DNA of 64,000 nucleotides from assembly GCA_902729315.2 (NCBI GenBank), contig LR746266.1, positions 6,489,635 to 6,553,634 of the forward strand. The letters are read 5' to 3'. Origin of the DNA: Spirodela intermedia (Eukaryota > Streptophyta > Magnoliopsida > Alismatales > Araceae). The translations under genes were made by a program, and so were the position numbers. Numbering within the stretch: position 1 is the stretch's first letter; each line of letters opens with the position of its first letter. Below the pieces are notes generated by a model. The model worked only from the letters and a program-made list of their open reading frames with translations. It was not told the DNA's origin and ran no database searches. Positions 26,163-41,100 of this stretch are shown here, one piece after another.

Positions 26163-29100
26163 ATGTACCCTACAAGGTCCTGCTACTGTGCTTCAATTTC
26201 AAAGAGAGGGACTATAGCTTTTTCTTGCTCTCATAAGCGGGAGTTGCATTTATCAGGCCACTATGTACATAATTGCTTAAGAAAATGCGCACTTATATCA
26301 AGGAATAGGCTGGAAAACATGTGGTTCTACTATAGAGAGCCTGGTTGGAGATGGCCTCGTATTTATCATCACAACAAGTTTCACCAGAGAAAATTTCGGA
26401 TACATGCTGAACTTGAAGTAGCCAGTGCAATTGATGTAATCAATGACTTAGGACTGGACACCCTTACATTCTTGGCAGTGACAGTCATTGTCGTTCCTGC
26501 ATTCAGGTTCCTCAAAGCAAGCCCAGTAAGTAAACTATTCTGCATCGGTTTTGTTTGGAATAGTCTCATATTACTGATTATAAAAATAAACTTTTGGATA
26601 TGTAATCAACTCCATTCATTGCTTATCGGTTTTAAGTCGTATAGCCTTTTAGCTCTAATTTGGCATGAGAGCTAGTGGCTACCCTTTAGGATGAGAGTAG
26701 CCCTTCTAGTCGTTCACGTGGGAGGATGTGTTAAGAATAATCCTGTATTTATTATTATAAAAATGAGCTCGTGAATATAAAATCTTTTAGGTTGGATGGC
26801 TTGACAACTTTAACAGCATTCGTGAATATTTATTATTTATTATTACCGATCCTTTATGGGATGTCAATGAGTTCTGGCGAATTCATTGACATCCCATAAA
26901 GGACCGGCAATCCGGGGAAGGAGGTTTTCTCCTTGGATGTAATACAGTCTGTGTAATCGTACAATACATATACTTCGTTTATACTTGATTTTTCTTGAAC
27001 GCAATAGAAAGGAATAAAAAAGGAGATGACGAGAAAGAGGGTTGGAAGAGATGTTGTCCCTTCTTAGACTTCCTATGGTTCACATATTTCTGAATGTTGG
27101 CACTCACCCAAAGTGAAGTTGATTATCATCAACAACATTGGCAACACATGGATTAGTAGCGGGACCAAAAGCTATCTAATGTTAATATCAGTTGTCATCA
27201 ACTTGAGATTGTGAAGATAAGATGAAATGGATCCACTACAGACGGAGATAAAAATTGGTTACCAGCATATCAAAATACAATTATGAAAAACATTATGTTT
27301 ACTGAAAATGCAAAATTCTTATGGTTGGTCTTTTCGCAAGTAATGCCAACTATTTTTCAGTTACCTTTTCTATATTCCGCCTCATATAACGTACCTTTCA
27401 GTTACTACCATATTTGTGAGCGGACAGCAGTAGCTGTGACAACACTTCATGGTTGTTGTTCTTGAAATACATTAATACATTCTGTCTGAGTGACCGCTCA
27501 GCTCTTGAAGACATTTGCCATCATGAACAGTTAGTTCATTATTGGTGAAATCTGGAACAGATTCGTAATCCGAAATTGGAATGGTGTCGTCAGGCTTAAA
27601 AATTGTTGACTTTAAATCACCATATGCCCTCAAAAGTATTTCAAGCTCGCTAGATATTCGAAGGGTCGCCCTCATACTATTACTGTAACCCTAGTTTTAA
27701 GGAAATAGGTGTAGTAAATTTGTGACAAGTTTTGCTTACGATCTTCTTGCGCTGGCTTCTTGCAGATTTTAGGTTTCTTTTGTGCAGGAGTAATATTGAA
27801 TCAGTTTGGCCTCATTCGAAATCTCACAGATGTGAAAGTTCTCTCCGAATGGGGGATTCTTTTCTTGGTATGTCTGAGCTTCAAATTTATAGTCCTTTTA
27901 GTGCTTATTATTTCGTTTCTACATATCTTTTTTGTCCTTGTATGCTGGTTGTATAGCCTGGGATGACTTGAAATTGGGTTCCATTTTTGGTAGTTCATCC
28001 TAGATTGTATGCTGGTATGGCTTGAAATGCTGGTTGTATAGACAGGAGAACACCAAATGGGATATCTCTTTGTTTACTTTCTACGATGCCAGTTTTTTTC
28101 TATTGCCAAACTTATGTTCTTGTAAGTTGATTGGATATGGTTTAACCGATTCTGACATTTTTTTGAGCAAGGTTTTCTTAGTCTTTATTGTGCAGAGACA
28201 GGGAAACCTAAAAAGTGTCTGTCAGACCATGCCTACTTGGTATGACTTGATGGGTAGTCTAGTCAGTTCTGCATTTGCCTGTTTTAGTTATTCGCTCTTT
28301 GGTGTGACTAAGTCTAGTCAGTGCTGCTCTCTTCTTTTGTTGATTTTATGGTGTTAGTGTGAATCCTATTTTCAATTCTTCGTCTAGTAAATAGACTAGG
28401 GGTTTTGTGTGAATTAAAATGAGATTTATATTACAATATCCTCAATTATTAGATACATTAATGCAAATAGAAATAATGTGGGCATAAGCTAGGGTTTGAG
28501 TCCTTTTGCTTAGGGTGAAGGAATCCAATGAGTATGGTACGTGCAGAAATAGTAATGATCTAGAGAGTAAGTGGAGAGATCATTGTGGGCTCCTCCAGAC
28601 GTATGCATGCAAAAGAAGCAGGATAAGATTTCTTGAAAAATTCTACCTTTCTAGAGGCTTTCATGTACTGGGCTTGTTTAAGAATTCTTCTATTTAATGG
28701 AGTTTTTGATTCTTGAGATTGGATTTTTCTCATGGATTTGAGAGTTTTAAACCATCTTTATGTTTAACAGTCTATCGAGAAAATATTGTTTGAAGACTGT
28801 TGATTTAGAATCTATGACAACAACATACTAATGCCAATTAATAAAGACTCAAGTGATGGAAACTTAGTTTTTATGGCACTGGGATGTTGTAATATTAGTA
28901 ATTAGCCTTGTCCTTCAAAAGTTGTGAATTTGACCATTCCTTTTCGTTGAATATGATTTGCCCTTGAGTCAAATATGATTTTTTTATTGTTCTGTTTAAT
29001 AATTGATTGTTTATTTTAACTGAAGGGCATTAAATAGATGTTTATCTGATGGTGAGGTAATCAGATCAATAAAAAGTGGTCCTTGGGGTGCTCATCTTCA

Positions 29101-32100
29101 CATATGAATAGGAAAAGACTGTTGACTTTCATTAATTCTGATATTATTTATTAGTCAGCGAGATAAACCTCACCTTTGAGATTCTTCATAGAAAGCTTTG
29201 GAAATTAGGTTCACAAATCTTGGGTTGAGGTTTGGTTGGCTGTGTTTTTCGATTTCTTTCATGCATATGATGAGTCAACACACATTGGTAAGTTTTGACA
29301 CTTTTGTTCACTTTGAATTTATTGAATGTTAGGTCTACTTTGTATATTATGATTTCAATTCTATAGGCAAGTTGTGGGCAATTTTTGTGGGTTGTTAGTA
29401 CCCTTGTTTCATTTTAAAATAGACCACAGGTCGACTTTGTGGATTAAACTTCTGTCTCTGCATGTGTTACCCACTTAGTCGATCCTTAAGTAGTAAATTT
29501 TAACTTCATGTTTCGAGTCCAATTTTGATATGTACGATTGGAAAAGTATTAAATTATTTATATTAAAAATATTTTGTCACATCAAAAGTGGAGAGAACCA
29601 TTTTAGTCATCTTTTTTTAGACCTGTGCCTATTGTTCCGTTTGCAAGATTTTGACTTTAGATTGCTAAAAAGTTACTATCTTTTGAATTCACTTTAGTTT
29701 TGTATTATGAGATTGACCGAAACTTTTGACATTCTAGGTCAAGTTGGTGTTTTCTAGATGTCGCTCACAGAATACAGGAGAGATTTTAATTTTGAATTTT
29801 CTCAGCTTTTGATAGATATATTATTCTTGCATGATATACGCCACTTGCTATTAAACTTGGAATTTTATATATTGGATTTAACATTCCTAGCAATTCTACA
29901 ATGTTTGTCCTCAGCTCTTTGAGATGGGTTTGGAGCTTTCATTAGCACGTTTGAGAGCACTAGCGAAATTTGCATTTGGCTTGGGGCTTTCTCAGGTTTG
30001 CACTTGCAAGTCTAGTCCATTGACTGTACTTTTTATCAAAGTTCAAGATTTCCTTTCCACGGCATGCATTTTATTCCTGAAATTTCTACTTTCTATCCGC
30101 ATTACTTCGATCATTGATACTTATAAAAATCTTCTTTTTTGCATTGATAGTTGCAGATTTCTCTTAGAGTTTGGTTGAATTCGTGGCAAGTTAATTTATG
30201 ATTTGATTGTGGACTCATCGCAGAGTTCACATGGGGTCATCTTCTTTTAGATGAATATTTAACCTCACCTATACAATATGGCTAGCCTTAAAAATAGTAA
30301 GTAGATGTACATGTGAGGGATGATCTATCATCCTCATGCTCTGGCAGCATTTCTTTTTCACATTTCAGTTTTGATGACATCTTCAGATGCAAAACTCTGA
30401 GATTCAAATTATCTATGAGTGAAATGTTTTGAACATATAATCAATGTTAACTCTGCGTCAAAATTCTGTCCAATTGTTAGACCTTCGTGCTTCCGGAGTT
30501 TCAAAACCTGTTGAAATAGCTATGATTGTTCTTGATGCAGGTTTTTGACTACTATTCTTTAACCTGATATCGTGTTCCTTAATAATGATGAAATTAATGG
30601 ACATGGGATACTTATTTAATTGAAATTTTTCCTTGAATTCATCCAAGGCTGGAGAGAAAAATGTCATTTTTTCCTCATCAAATTTTTAATTCATTTTTAC
30701 ACGTCTGTAACTACTTAATTGCTGAGCGTCGATGATGGAGTTCCATGAAAATATTTACAATATTGATGATGTAACAGTCAACCTTTACAATCTTTGTATC
30801 GTCCTGTTGTTTTGGCCATTGATTTTTCATTTTTCTATGTGAATAAGCATAAAATATCCTAAAGTATGTTGGTTTAATCTAACTACTTAAGAAACAACTT
30901 TAATAAAGTGCTGAATAAAAATGCCAAATGAATCTTCCAAAAATCATATGATCCTCCTGCTTTGTTTACCAACAATAAATATCCCTATGGACTTGGGTTA
31001 TTTGTCAATCGTATGATCCTGAAAAATCGGATTAAAATTGCAACAGCTTTGTCAGCCTTTGTTTCATAGATGAAATGAGAAAACTCTCGTTCTTCTCTTG
31101 TGCCCATGCATCACTACTTGAGCTGTGACCGTATGATGAACCCTTTTTCCATTTTCTTCTTCCGGTAACCTGTTATCTTGCTGCAGCTCAGCCGTATATT
31201 TTTGTATCAATACACAACTTGGGGGATAACTATAAAGTTCTTCATGATGGAAAAAATTCAAGGTCTACAGATCATGAGGCTTCAATATACGCATATATAC
31301 TTTTAATCTCAAGTACCATGAGATTTTGGGTAATGCTGGACGTGGCTAAAATTAACTGATATCATAAACTTGGCTTTGCAAAAAAAAAAAAAACGTAAAT
31401 GGCTCCTCTTAGTCTTTGTTATGTTCTGGAGCTGAATTTAAATGCTCATCCTTTTATTCTCTTTATTTCTTTGAATTGTAATGCTTAGCAGCAGTTCTGC
31501 CTAATGTAGACGAGTCTATTAATCCTGTAACTTCTCTGAGCTTTGCAGGTCGTGCTGTCTACTCTTGCCTTTACGGCATTTGAACTCCCTCCAAATGGAG
31601 CTATTGGAACAAAAGTGTTGGAGTTCCTTTTTCATTCAAGGCCTGATCTGGTAGTTATTATTATATTTTATATCCGGCCAAAAGATGTTTAGATATGTGT
31701 AACTGTCGTATTGAAAAAGTACATCTTCATATTAATCTGTGATACTTGTTACCATGAACAAAATGAAGGTTTGCGCTGCTATTCAGTTCCCATTTCGTTT
31801 ATTGTAAAGTTCAGTCATCGTGCTATTCATTTGGAGTAAAAACAAGGGTGGATGTAGAGTCTCACAAACTCTACTTGAAGATCTGGTTCTGCTAACTGTG
31901 TTTCAGTTTTGTAACTTCTTACGGATCAATCATATATTGCTGGGCTGTGATAGAAAACTGTTTGAAAATTAGGTTAACGATTGTATGATACCTCGCATTT
32001 ATTACTACTGTAGTACTGGTATTACCTATTGGCGTGAACATCATTGTTGAGGTTAATCTGTGTAAAGGATCCTGAATGGTTGATGGTTGATGCTTCATTT

Positions 32101-35100
32101 GGAAAATAGCAGTACTTAGAATGGAAGCAGGTGGAAGCAGGTGAACTCTTGAGTTGTAACGCTATGGTGGAATAATGCGTGCGCTGAAATAAATTGTCCA
32201 ATATTGCTAGGCGCATGTTATTGTCAGGTAGAGTAATGGAAAAGGAGCCATGGATGTTCTGTTAGGAATCTTAAGACTTTGTTTTGCTTCACAACGTTCT
32301 GATACGAACATTGCATTAGGTACACACATGTTTATGGTGCCTGCAGTATGCTTTACCTCATTGTCTCTCTATTTTTTTTCGTTTTATACTTATTTAAGGC
32401 AGGTTTGCACGCATGAAAAAGAATACTTTTCTTAATATTTCTGATTGTGCAAGCGACAATTCCTGCTGAAAATCCCTTTTTGTTAACATTCTGTAATAAA
32501 GACTAAAAAAATATTCCCTTTTTGAGGAATTTGTTGCCAGATCTCGGCAGATACTTTCTATAAAATGTCTCCTTTATGTAAAGTTTTGTTGCACGAAGAA
32601 AGGTTATCATTTTGGGCAAGGCCATTGGCAGATATTCACATTTGAGTGAATGCAGGTGAATATCAGAAGTGTTGATGAAGCCATTGTAATTGGGGCTGCC
32701 CTGTCGTTGTCTTCGTCGGCTTTTGTGCTACAGGTTGGGCCATCACATCTGACCAGTATTAGTTTTTATCCGCAGCAGATTTCTGCTGTTGTCTTTATTT
32801 AATCTTAAATTAGTTGTCTCTGTCGTAGTAGCTCTGAAAGGGGATCTGTGTGAAGTGAATTTTCATTTTTCATTCTTTTGGGAGTTATATTGTATTTCCT
32901 GCATATTTCAAGATGTCTCTTGGATCTTTTTTTTTGATTTGGCTTGGGTTCAAAGGACTTGTCTCTGGATGGCCGCTGCAATTCACTTCTCATTGCTCTC
33001 TGGAATTCTATGCCCATAGCTCCTCTACCTCACGTTAGGGTTTCTTTGCTCAGCTTCTGGCTTTATAAATTTTAACAGCTTTGTTCCTCATCAATTGGTT
33101 CGCCACAGCCTCACCTCTGCCATAGGCTGTACTGATGAAATGGGTCAGGGATGGAGGATTCTGTTTTAAATTCCTTGGTAATAATTTCCTGCATTTTGAA
33201 ATAATTTTTACGCGTAAAAAAAATCGACTTATATCCCATTTATTAGTTTGGACTTCTCAACCAAGCCAATTTGGGCCAGATTGCCATGGTCTGTATGAAT
33301 CTGCACGAGTTGTGTATGATTGACGATGACTGAATTGACCTGATGTCAGCAGATTTTAGGGATATCGGGTGGCTTTTTCCCACTGATCTGATCCAATCTT
33401 ATTTAGAGTGGCTCTTTCGTGCTGTCATGGAAGAAAGAATATCGAACTTCAGCTCGCTGATGAAGAGCAGGTTAAGGAGAAGAGGGAAGGAAGGATAGGA
33501 GGCAGAACGATGGAAGAAAAGAGAGAAAAAAACTCGCCAGTCACTTTTTGGCTTCTGCTGGTTTTCTGCCCGACACCCGAGGCTTTGTCTACTTCCAGTT
33601 TTGGGGTATGAAGAATTGGATTCGGGGATCTCTACACTCTTAATCAATATTTTACGAAAGTCTTTTCTGATGATGGATGGCATACCATACAGTGGCAAAT
33701 CATTCTCTTTTTAGTGCATTACATCATTGTTTTGTGTCGGTTTCCTAGTTATTTAGATAGTTTCCTTGTTTTGTGGCCCTGATACTTGTACATAACAGTC
33801 ATCTATGCTGTAAATGCGAGGAGTTTTTCCTACATATCCTCTTATGATTTGCGCCACTGCTGTCAATATGGTATCAGAGCCAGGTTTTAGTCGCTGGCTT
33901 CCAGACAATTTGGGGTTTTCTTCCTTCCTTCTGTTGTAGCCTAGGGTTTAGTCAAGGGTTACTCGGTTTATGACAACAATGAGGATCTCGTCGTTCTGAG
34001 AGTTCGACCACAAGGGAGAAGAACCGACGACAGAATCAAAGGCAGAGGATGGGTAGTGCCACATGAACGCCTGATTCATACCTTTTTTCTTCTCTTCTTT
34101 TTCATTGGATGCAAGATAACAGCTTAGGGTTGCCATTGATTGTGTTGTCAGCAATTACAGCAGGCTGATATTCCTTATTCTTGTTTGCACTATCCTTTTT
34201 TGATCATTGATCTTCATTGTCATCCTTTCAGCCGTGATTGCTGATAACATAATCAATGACAACCTTAGGCTGCTCTCCCACATCCAACACAAAAGAGGAG
34301 AAGAAAAAAGAAACGAATCAGGCATTCATATGGCAATACCTGTCCTCTGCCTTTGATTCTGTCATCAATTCTTCTCTCCTGTGGTTGAGAACTGAGAATG
34401 ATGAGATCCTCCTGGTTGTCGTGAGCTTAGAAACCCTCAACTAAACCATAGGCTATGATAGGAAACAAGTACTAGGGCCACAAAACCCTTGACTAAACTC
34501 GTTTTCGCATCATGGGTGACTCTTATATATAAGTACCAGGGCCACAAAACAAGGATACCTAACAACTAGGAAACTGATAAACTAGGGAACGAACCAACAA
34601 ATTGGGAAAGAACCGAGCTCCTAATTATACTTTCTTTCCCAAATATGTCTAAACCTTTTATGGTTGTATGTTCTCAACTCCAAGCCTTAACTTCTACAGA
34701 CTGCATTGAATTAATAGTAAATTCTCTTTTACCCAATGTCTTGTTAGTGTCTCGTCGACCAATGGCAGTTGTGGATGTTTTCCCTCCAACCCAAGAACTG
34801 AAAAACTTGTGCAACAATAAACGAAATTAATGCTGCAGGTTTCGTAACCCAATGCCAATTTCCTCCACTCATCATGAAACACCCCAACACCCCCCCTTCC
34901 AACAAAGGTTCTCAACTCCCATCCTCCTTGACATATGGGGCAGAGAGTCTGCTCCCCGTTTCCTAATTTTAGTCGTTAATAAAGGGGGTGCCCTACTCAC
35001 GCCAGCCTACTCTTAATGCATTTAGTGGCCCCTTCTGCTCCATCCATTGTGGTACCTCGGTTATCACACTAGTTAAGGAATAATTGGTGGGATCACGTTT

Positions 35101-38100
35101 GGAGACTTAATTTTCAGTTTTTAAGATGTGTAACCATAACGAATTCGGTCAGATGGTCTGGAGCACCATGAAAAGTTATTATTACCATTTTACATTTTCC
35201 GTGCAAGTTTTAAATTATGTACTTCTGCTAGGATGGCCAGTGTCCCATATATTCATAGCTTATTGAGTGCTCCCTATAGCTTCTTGCAGAGAAAGGCGAG
35301 CTTCCAACAAGATTTGGCTCTGCAACTCTGGGAATCCTACTCCTGCAGGTTTTCTTAATTCTCTCGGTTCTCCCTTTACCATGTGTTTTAATTGTGCGTA
35401 AAAATGCCTTTGCACGTCTAATTCATTGCATAACCATGTTTGAATTTTTCAGGACATTGCAGTGGTTCCTCTGTTGGTTATACTTCCAGTGCTCGAGAGT
35501 CAGGTATGCAAATGAGATTGCTATGCTCTGATCATTTAGTGTCTATTTTCTAGAAAGTAAAATGTGACTTCGTTTACTGTATTTTCACGTAATAAAATCA
35601 TCACTTTTTAGTTGATAAGTGTTAATGAACTTTATCAATCTTTAATGTTCAATATGTGAATCCGGTTGTAATTATATGTAGCAACGGTTTCCATGGCGAA
35701 ATCTTGCTCTGATCCCATCCTGTCCCAGGAATATAGCTCACTGAATCTGATGCATGCATCAAGGAATTTTGAAAACCAGAATATTGAGTATCAATTCATT
35801 ATTCTTGGCAAGTGCTTTCTATTTTCGTCTAATGTTCCTTGGAAGAGAAATAATACCTGCCTCTGGTTCAACTATGAATTTAACTTAAATACTCTAAAAG
35901 GGTATTTATGAAAGAGATGATCTCTCTTTCATGAGTATATTTAAGCGCGCTAATGATCTTAGTTCAGATGTAAACGAATCAAAATTTCAAGAACCTGAAG
36001 AATTTTCAGCTTAATGACAATAAAAAATTCAGAGTAGCCTTGCGCACCTATTCAAATGTGCAAACTGAATATATTACAATGACCCTGACTAGAATCAGAT
36101 CAAGCCCCCCCAAAAAATGCAGAATCCTTACTATTTCAAACAAATGACCCTGTTTCAAAAACTGAATATGGTTGCACTGTTTCAAGCTCTCCAATCCTAA
36201 AGATATGTATTCAAGTTGGGGCATAATTCTTATTTTAATGCTTGTAGGGGGTTTTTAGTCTTTTACCTTATTGGAGGGGGGTGTAATAGACATTATTCTA
36301 CTTTAGTGTTATCTATAAACTTTAAGAGGGACTAAGTAGACTCTCAGAACTTTGACTGGACACTCTTTCCTCCCTTCTTCTTGAACTGTACTTCCTGCAT
36401 GAGTGCAAAAAAATTGACCCTGTCCGTTCTTCCACATAATTGGTTGGCACGCACACAAGAATTGGCCACTCTCTCACGCACCTGCATGGATTGAAATTAA
36501 AACATATCAGTGTGGTGCACCATCAGAATGAAAGAAGATGATGTCCTTTAGTTATGGTTATTCAATAAATCACTTAGTAGCCTGAATTACATACCTAGAG
36601 GAATAATCAGTTATCAAAAATCCATTCTTTGACCTCCTTCCCTTAACGCACATCATATATTTCCTTTTAGAGAGTAAGTGCAAACAAAACTTATGGCATG
36701 AAACTGAAATTCTTGGTCCGAAGGTTGCGGCTGTCTATCACTGGTATTATGTTCACACATTTAATCTGGGATTTTCAAAGCTTGATTTATTGCTGCAAAA
36801 AATCTCTAAAATGTTGATTGCTAACCTCAAATATATGCCTTGAGCCTTTTATGCATCCTCATTTTACCCCATAACTTGTGCGTGGGTATGATTCAAATCA
36901 TCTATAAGCTAGAAATCACTGATAGTATATTAAATTTATTTTTGTGTCGTAACCTTAATTTATTTTCTTCCTGCTCTATTTCTCCTACATGTAGTTAGCT
37001 TGTCGTGCTGCAATTGTTAGAAAAACTGTGTTCAATTTACATTTGCTTGCAGAATATTGTGGAGGAAAGCATTTGGGTGATGCTAGCTACTGAAAGCTTG
37101 AAAGCCTTGGGTGGTCTCGGTTTGCTGTCCCTTGGAGGAAAATATCTTCTTAGACGTGTGTTCGAAGTTGGTGCCAAATCCAGAATATAAACAAGCTTGT
37201 AGAAAGAAAGTTGTGACCTTCCCTTAAAAGAGTTTTCTGTGTTGACTTTCAAGGAAATGAATGCAGGTTGTTGCAGAGTCAAGGAGTTCTGAAGCTTTCG
37301 TTGCGTTGTGCCTGCTTACGGTTGCAGGGACTTCACTTATCACCAAATTACTAGGATTCAGTGATACAGTTGTGTGCTCTATCTGTCTCGTCATCTCTTT
37401 TCCCCTCATTTATTTTTGCTTAGACCACTGATGAGCTCAACACGTCCGGTAGCTTGGAGCATTTCTCGCTGGAGCACTTCTTGCTGAAACAAATTTCCGA
37501 ACACAAATTGAAGCAGATATCAGGCCCTTCAGAGGCTTGCTACTTGGATTATTTTTTGTGACTACTGGAACTTCTATAGATGTACAGGTAGTTGTCTGAT
37601 TTCAACTTGAATATTCATTTGTGCAAACTCGATTTAAACCAGTTGGATCCAAGAGATTTTTGGTACTATTTTATTTAAGATCTATGACTCGATATACGTG
37701 TTTATGCATATTTTGAGGGGCTGAATTTCATTTATGGAATACTTTCTTGTTACTCTACTATTTTCTTCCACTAGATAGCTCATCCTCCACTAAATTTTCT
37801 AGCCTGACAACACTTTCCCTTGGAACCTGTTCTTTGTATCCCTTCTTTTAGCATCCTATGAACAATCCTTTGATAAGTTAGAAGGTTATTGTACCGTCCG
37901 GCTTTCCCTATTTTTGTTGTAACAATGCAAAATTGATGATTAAATTGAAGCTAACGTCAAAGATAGGTGTGCCCGAAAAAGGCAACATTTTTTAGTTTTC
38001 GTTGATTATGGATCTTTTTATATGTTTTTTGGTTTTGGCACGTTCAGCATCGTCTGTACTCTGTGCGCATTTAAAATTGTTGTTATGCTCGTTGGCTGCC

Positions 38101-41100
38101 AGAAAATATTCACATACATGAGACATTGGCTGAAGAACAGGAAAATGCTTTTACTCTTCAGCTATTTTTCTTATTCTTCATTGCGACTAGTAGACTACTG
38201 ATATGGCTCGGTTTAGGCTAAATTTGATGCTAGGAATTATCATAATGCCTTACAATCCATACGAGATTTCATGATGGACTAAAGAATGGGATTTTTTAGT
38301 TCATGAATCAATCTACATTCTGTTGATGTCACGTGTACACAAAAGAATCGTCAGTTGTTTCCCTCTTCCGCTCATCAAACACGTGCAGATAGTGTATCTG
38401 CAGACAAACTAACCCAAGATTTATATTTTGTGTTCCAACATTTATACTCGTAGGTTTGTAGCCTGACTCTGGCAAATCATTGCAAGATTTTTGTTTTTGT
38501 CTGCATAGTTTGTGATTATGTTTCTCTCCTTGATAAATATTATCTTTCCTGGTTTGCAGCTCCTTCTCCGAGAGTGGCCAAACGTACTTTCCCTATTGGG
38601 AGGTCTCATTGTTATAAAGACGCTGATAATAACTGCAATTGGTCCACGTGTTGGATTGACACTTCAAGAGAGTGTGCGCATAGGATTGCTTCTTTCTCAG
38701 GGAGGTGAATTCGGATTTGTAGTTTTCTCATTAGCGAACAGGTAAGTAAATTTTGATTTCCTTTTCACGTGGGTTTGATGGTTGAAATCCTGTAGTATAT
38801 CTGTGGTAAAAATTGACCCTTTTGAAATTCAGGCTAGGAGTACTGCCTCTTGAGTTGAACAAATTGCTTATAATTGTTGTCGTGTTGTCAATGGCACTAA
38901 CTCCCTTACTGAATGAAGTTGGAAAGAAGGCTGCTGAAGCTATTGATCTGAAATTTGGGGTGAAAGAGGCAAGATGCCAAGTTAGAGTAGTCTTTTAATT
39001 GATTTCAGATAAATCTTGCATAATCTAGAGCTGATTTTATGTGCGTTTTTACAGAAAGATTTTGACATGAACTACGATGCGAGGGAACCTGTTGTGATCC
39101 TCGGGTTTGGACAGATGGGTCAGGTATTTCAGTTTGCGTATAACATTTCCTTATTCATGACCGGCTGATCTAGAAAGCAGGCCGGCCCGTGAATCTCAGA
39201 TGTACTGCTCATAGGGCAGGAGATTGGCTCACCCTTGATTGACATCAGCATGACAGTCATTTGACCTTCGCTGTTATTGATGTTCGTTTTTTGAATGATC
39301 CTTCATGGCCCAGGAAAGATGATGAATTCGGGATTCTATATAGTGGTTTCGAAAGTGGATGTGCTGTGCATCTTTTACATCTCGAGCTTGTGCACTTACA
39401 GGTTCTTGCAAACTTCTTATCAACTCCACTAGCTTCTGGCCTAGATGGTGACGCAATGGGGTGGCCCTATGTTGCATTTGACCTGAATCCTGGGGTAGTA
39501 AAGGTACGACAGAGGTTTATTCTATGAACTCCTGCATGGACCGCTGTAGGTCAGGAAATATAAATGGTTTTTCATGTGCAAGCAGGCATCTAGGAAACTA
39601 GGCTTTCCCGTTCTCTATGGAGACGGATCACGGCCAGTTGTTCTCCAGTCTGCCGGCATTTCTTCACCCAAAGCTGTGATGGTAATGTACACTGGGAAAG
39701 AGAGGACCACTGAGGCTGTCCAAAGGATTCGGCTTGCTTTTCCTGCGGTAATTACTGTCGTAGCCGTTAATCTTCTAAACTATGCTGCTGTGCTCAGTTT
39801 TTCCCTGCTCGTGCTCTTTATGCGCGTTCTATGATCTCCAGAATTGCCAATGGTATGACAGTGTTTCCTAGCTCACATGCTTGGGCTTGCTCGTGGAGAG
39901 ATTCCCTAAAGGAGGACTAAGATAAAGTGCACCTCATGCATGCCGTTGAGATTGTTTATAAGCGTGATTTTATTCTTTTTCCTCTTTAATCCTTTTGTGA
40001 CATGATGTCTATTTTGGAAACATAACGTACATGCATAATTAATGCGTAAGCCTCCTGGGGACTGGATCGCATCATCACTCTAATGTACAGGTAGAGGGGG
40101 GGGGGCGGGGGGGCTTTGTCCCTAAAACCCTGAAAGGACAACTGAAAGAAAGGGTGAAGGCCATTTTAATCCATTCAAGAAAAGTTTCATGGCAGTTGGA
40201 AGATCATCGGCGGTCAGGTGGCAGTCGTTGACTGCACTCAGCAGGTCCTGGTTATTGGATACAGAGTGCGCGTTTGATGTGCACGTTATCCAAAGAAGCC
40301 TGCTTGGTTAAATAGCCGAGTGGCAGAATTTTCTTGTCCTAGTGGTGAACGGTATATCAGAATGATAAAAAGTAGTCCCAAGTTTTTATAATGAGGAACT
40401 CTTTTCTGCAGATCCCTGTATATGCCAGAGCTCAAGACCTTACACATCTTTTAGAGCTGAAGAACGCCGGGGCCACAGATGCTATTCTGGAAAACGCTGA
40501 GGTAAATTAGAGGGGGTTAACTCGCCTCCTCTTTGGCGCCTTTGAGTTCTGCAAGATGCAAGCTCTTTCCTTTCTACGATTGCTATAGAGGTTCCACTCA
40601 TTTCCCAGCCTAGTGACACCTTCTATATGCAATATCGGAATGCAGACGAGCTTGCAGCTTGGGTCGAAGCTTCTGAAAGGACTCGGTGTAATGTCGGACG
40701 ATGTTACTTTCTTGAGTCAGCTTGTAAGAGACTCCATGGAACTCCAAGCACAAGAAGCCATGAGTAGGAGTGCGAGCCGTGATTTAGATGCCATGACGCC
40801 CCTTCAGGTTCTTCCAAGAGCTTTGGCCGCTTATATCTGGGAACAACCCATTAGAATTGCTTTCAAGTAATGAAGATGCACGGCGTTATGACTAATGAAA
40901 CTATCATGGCTGAATAACTGTACCAGGTGAGAGTTGCCGACATGGTTCAAGCTCGGGATGTCCTGGCGCCGATTTCCCCTGGCGACCTACTTTCTCGCGG
41001 GGACCCTCCCCTTCCCGCGGTGTCTGCAGAAGGTTCATCGGCCGACGACCAGGTGCTGACTGGCGAATCACAGTGCGAAATGTCGACGCATCAATCTGAC

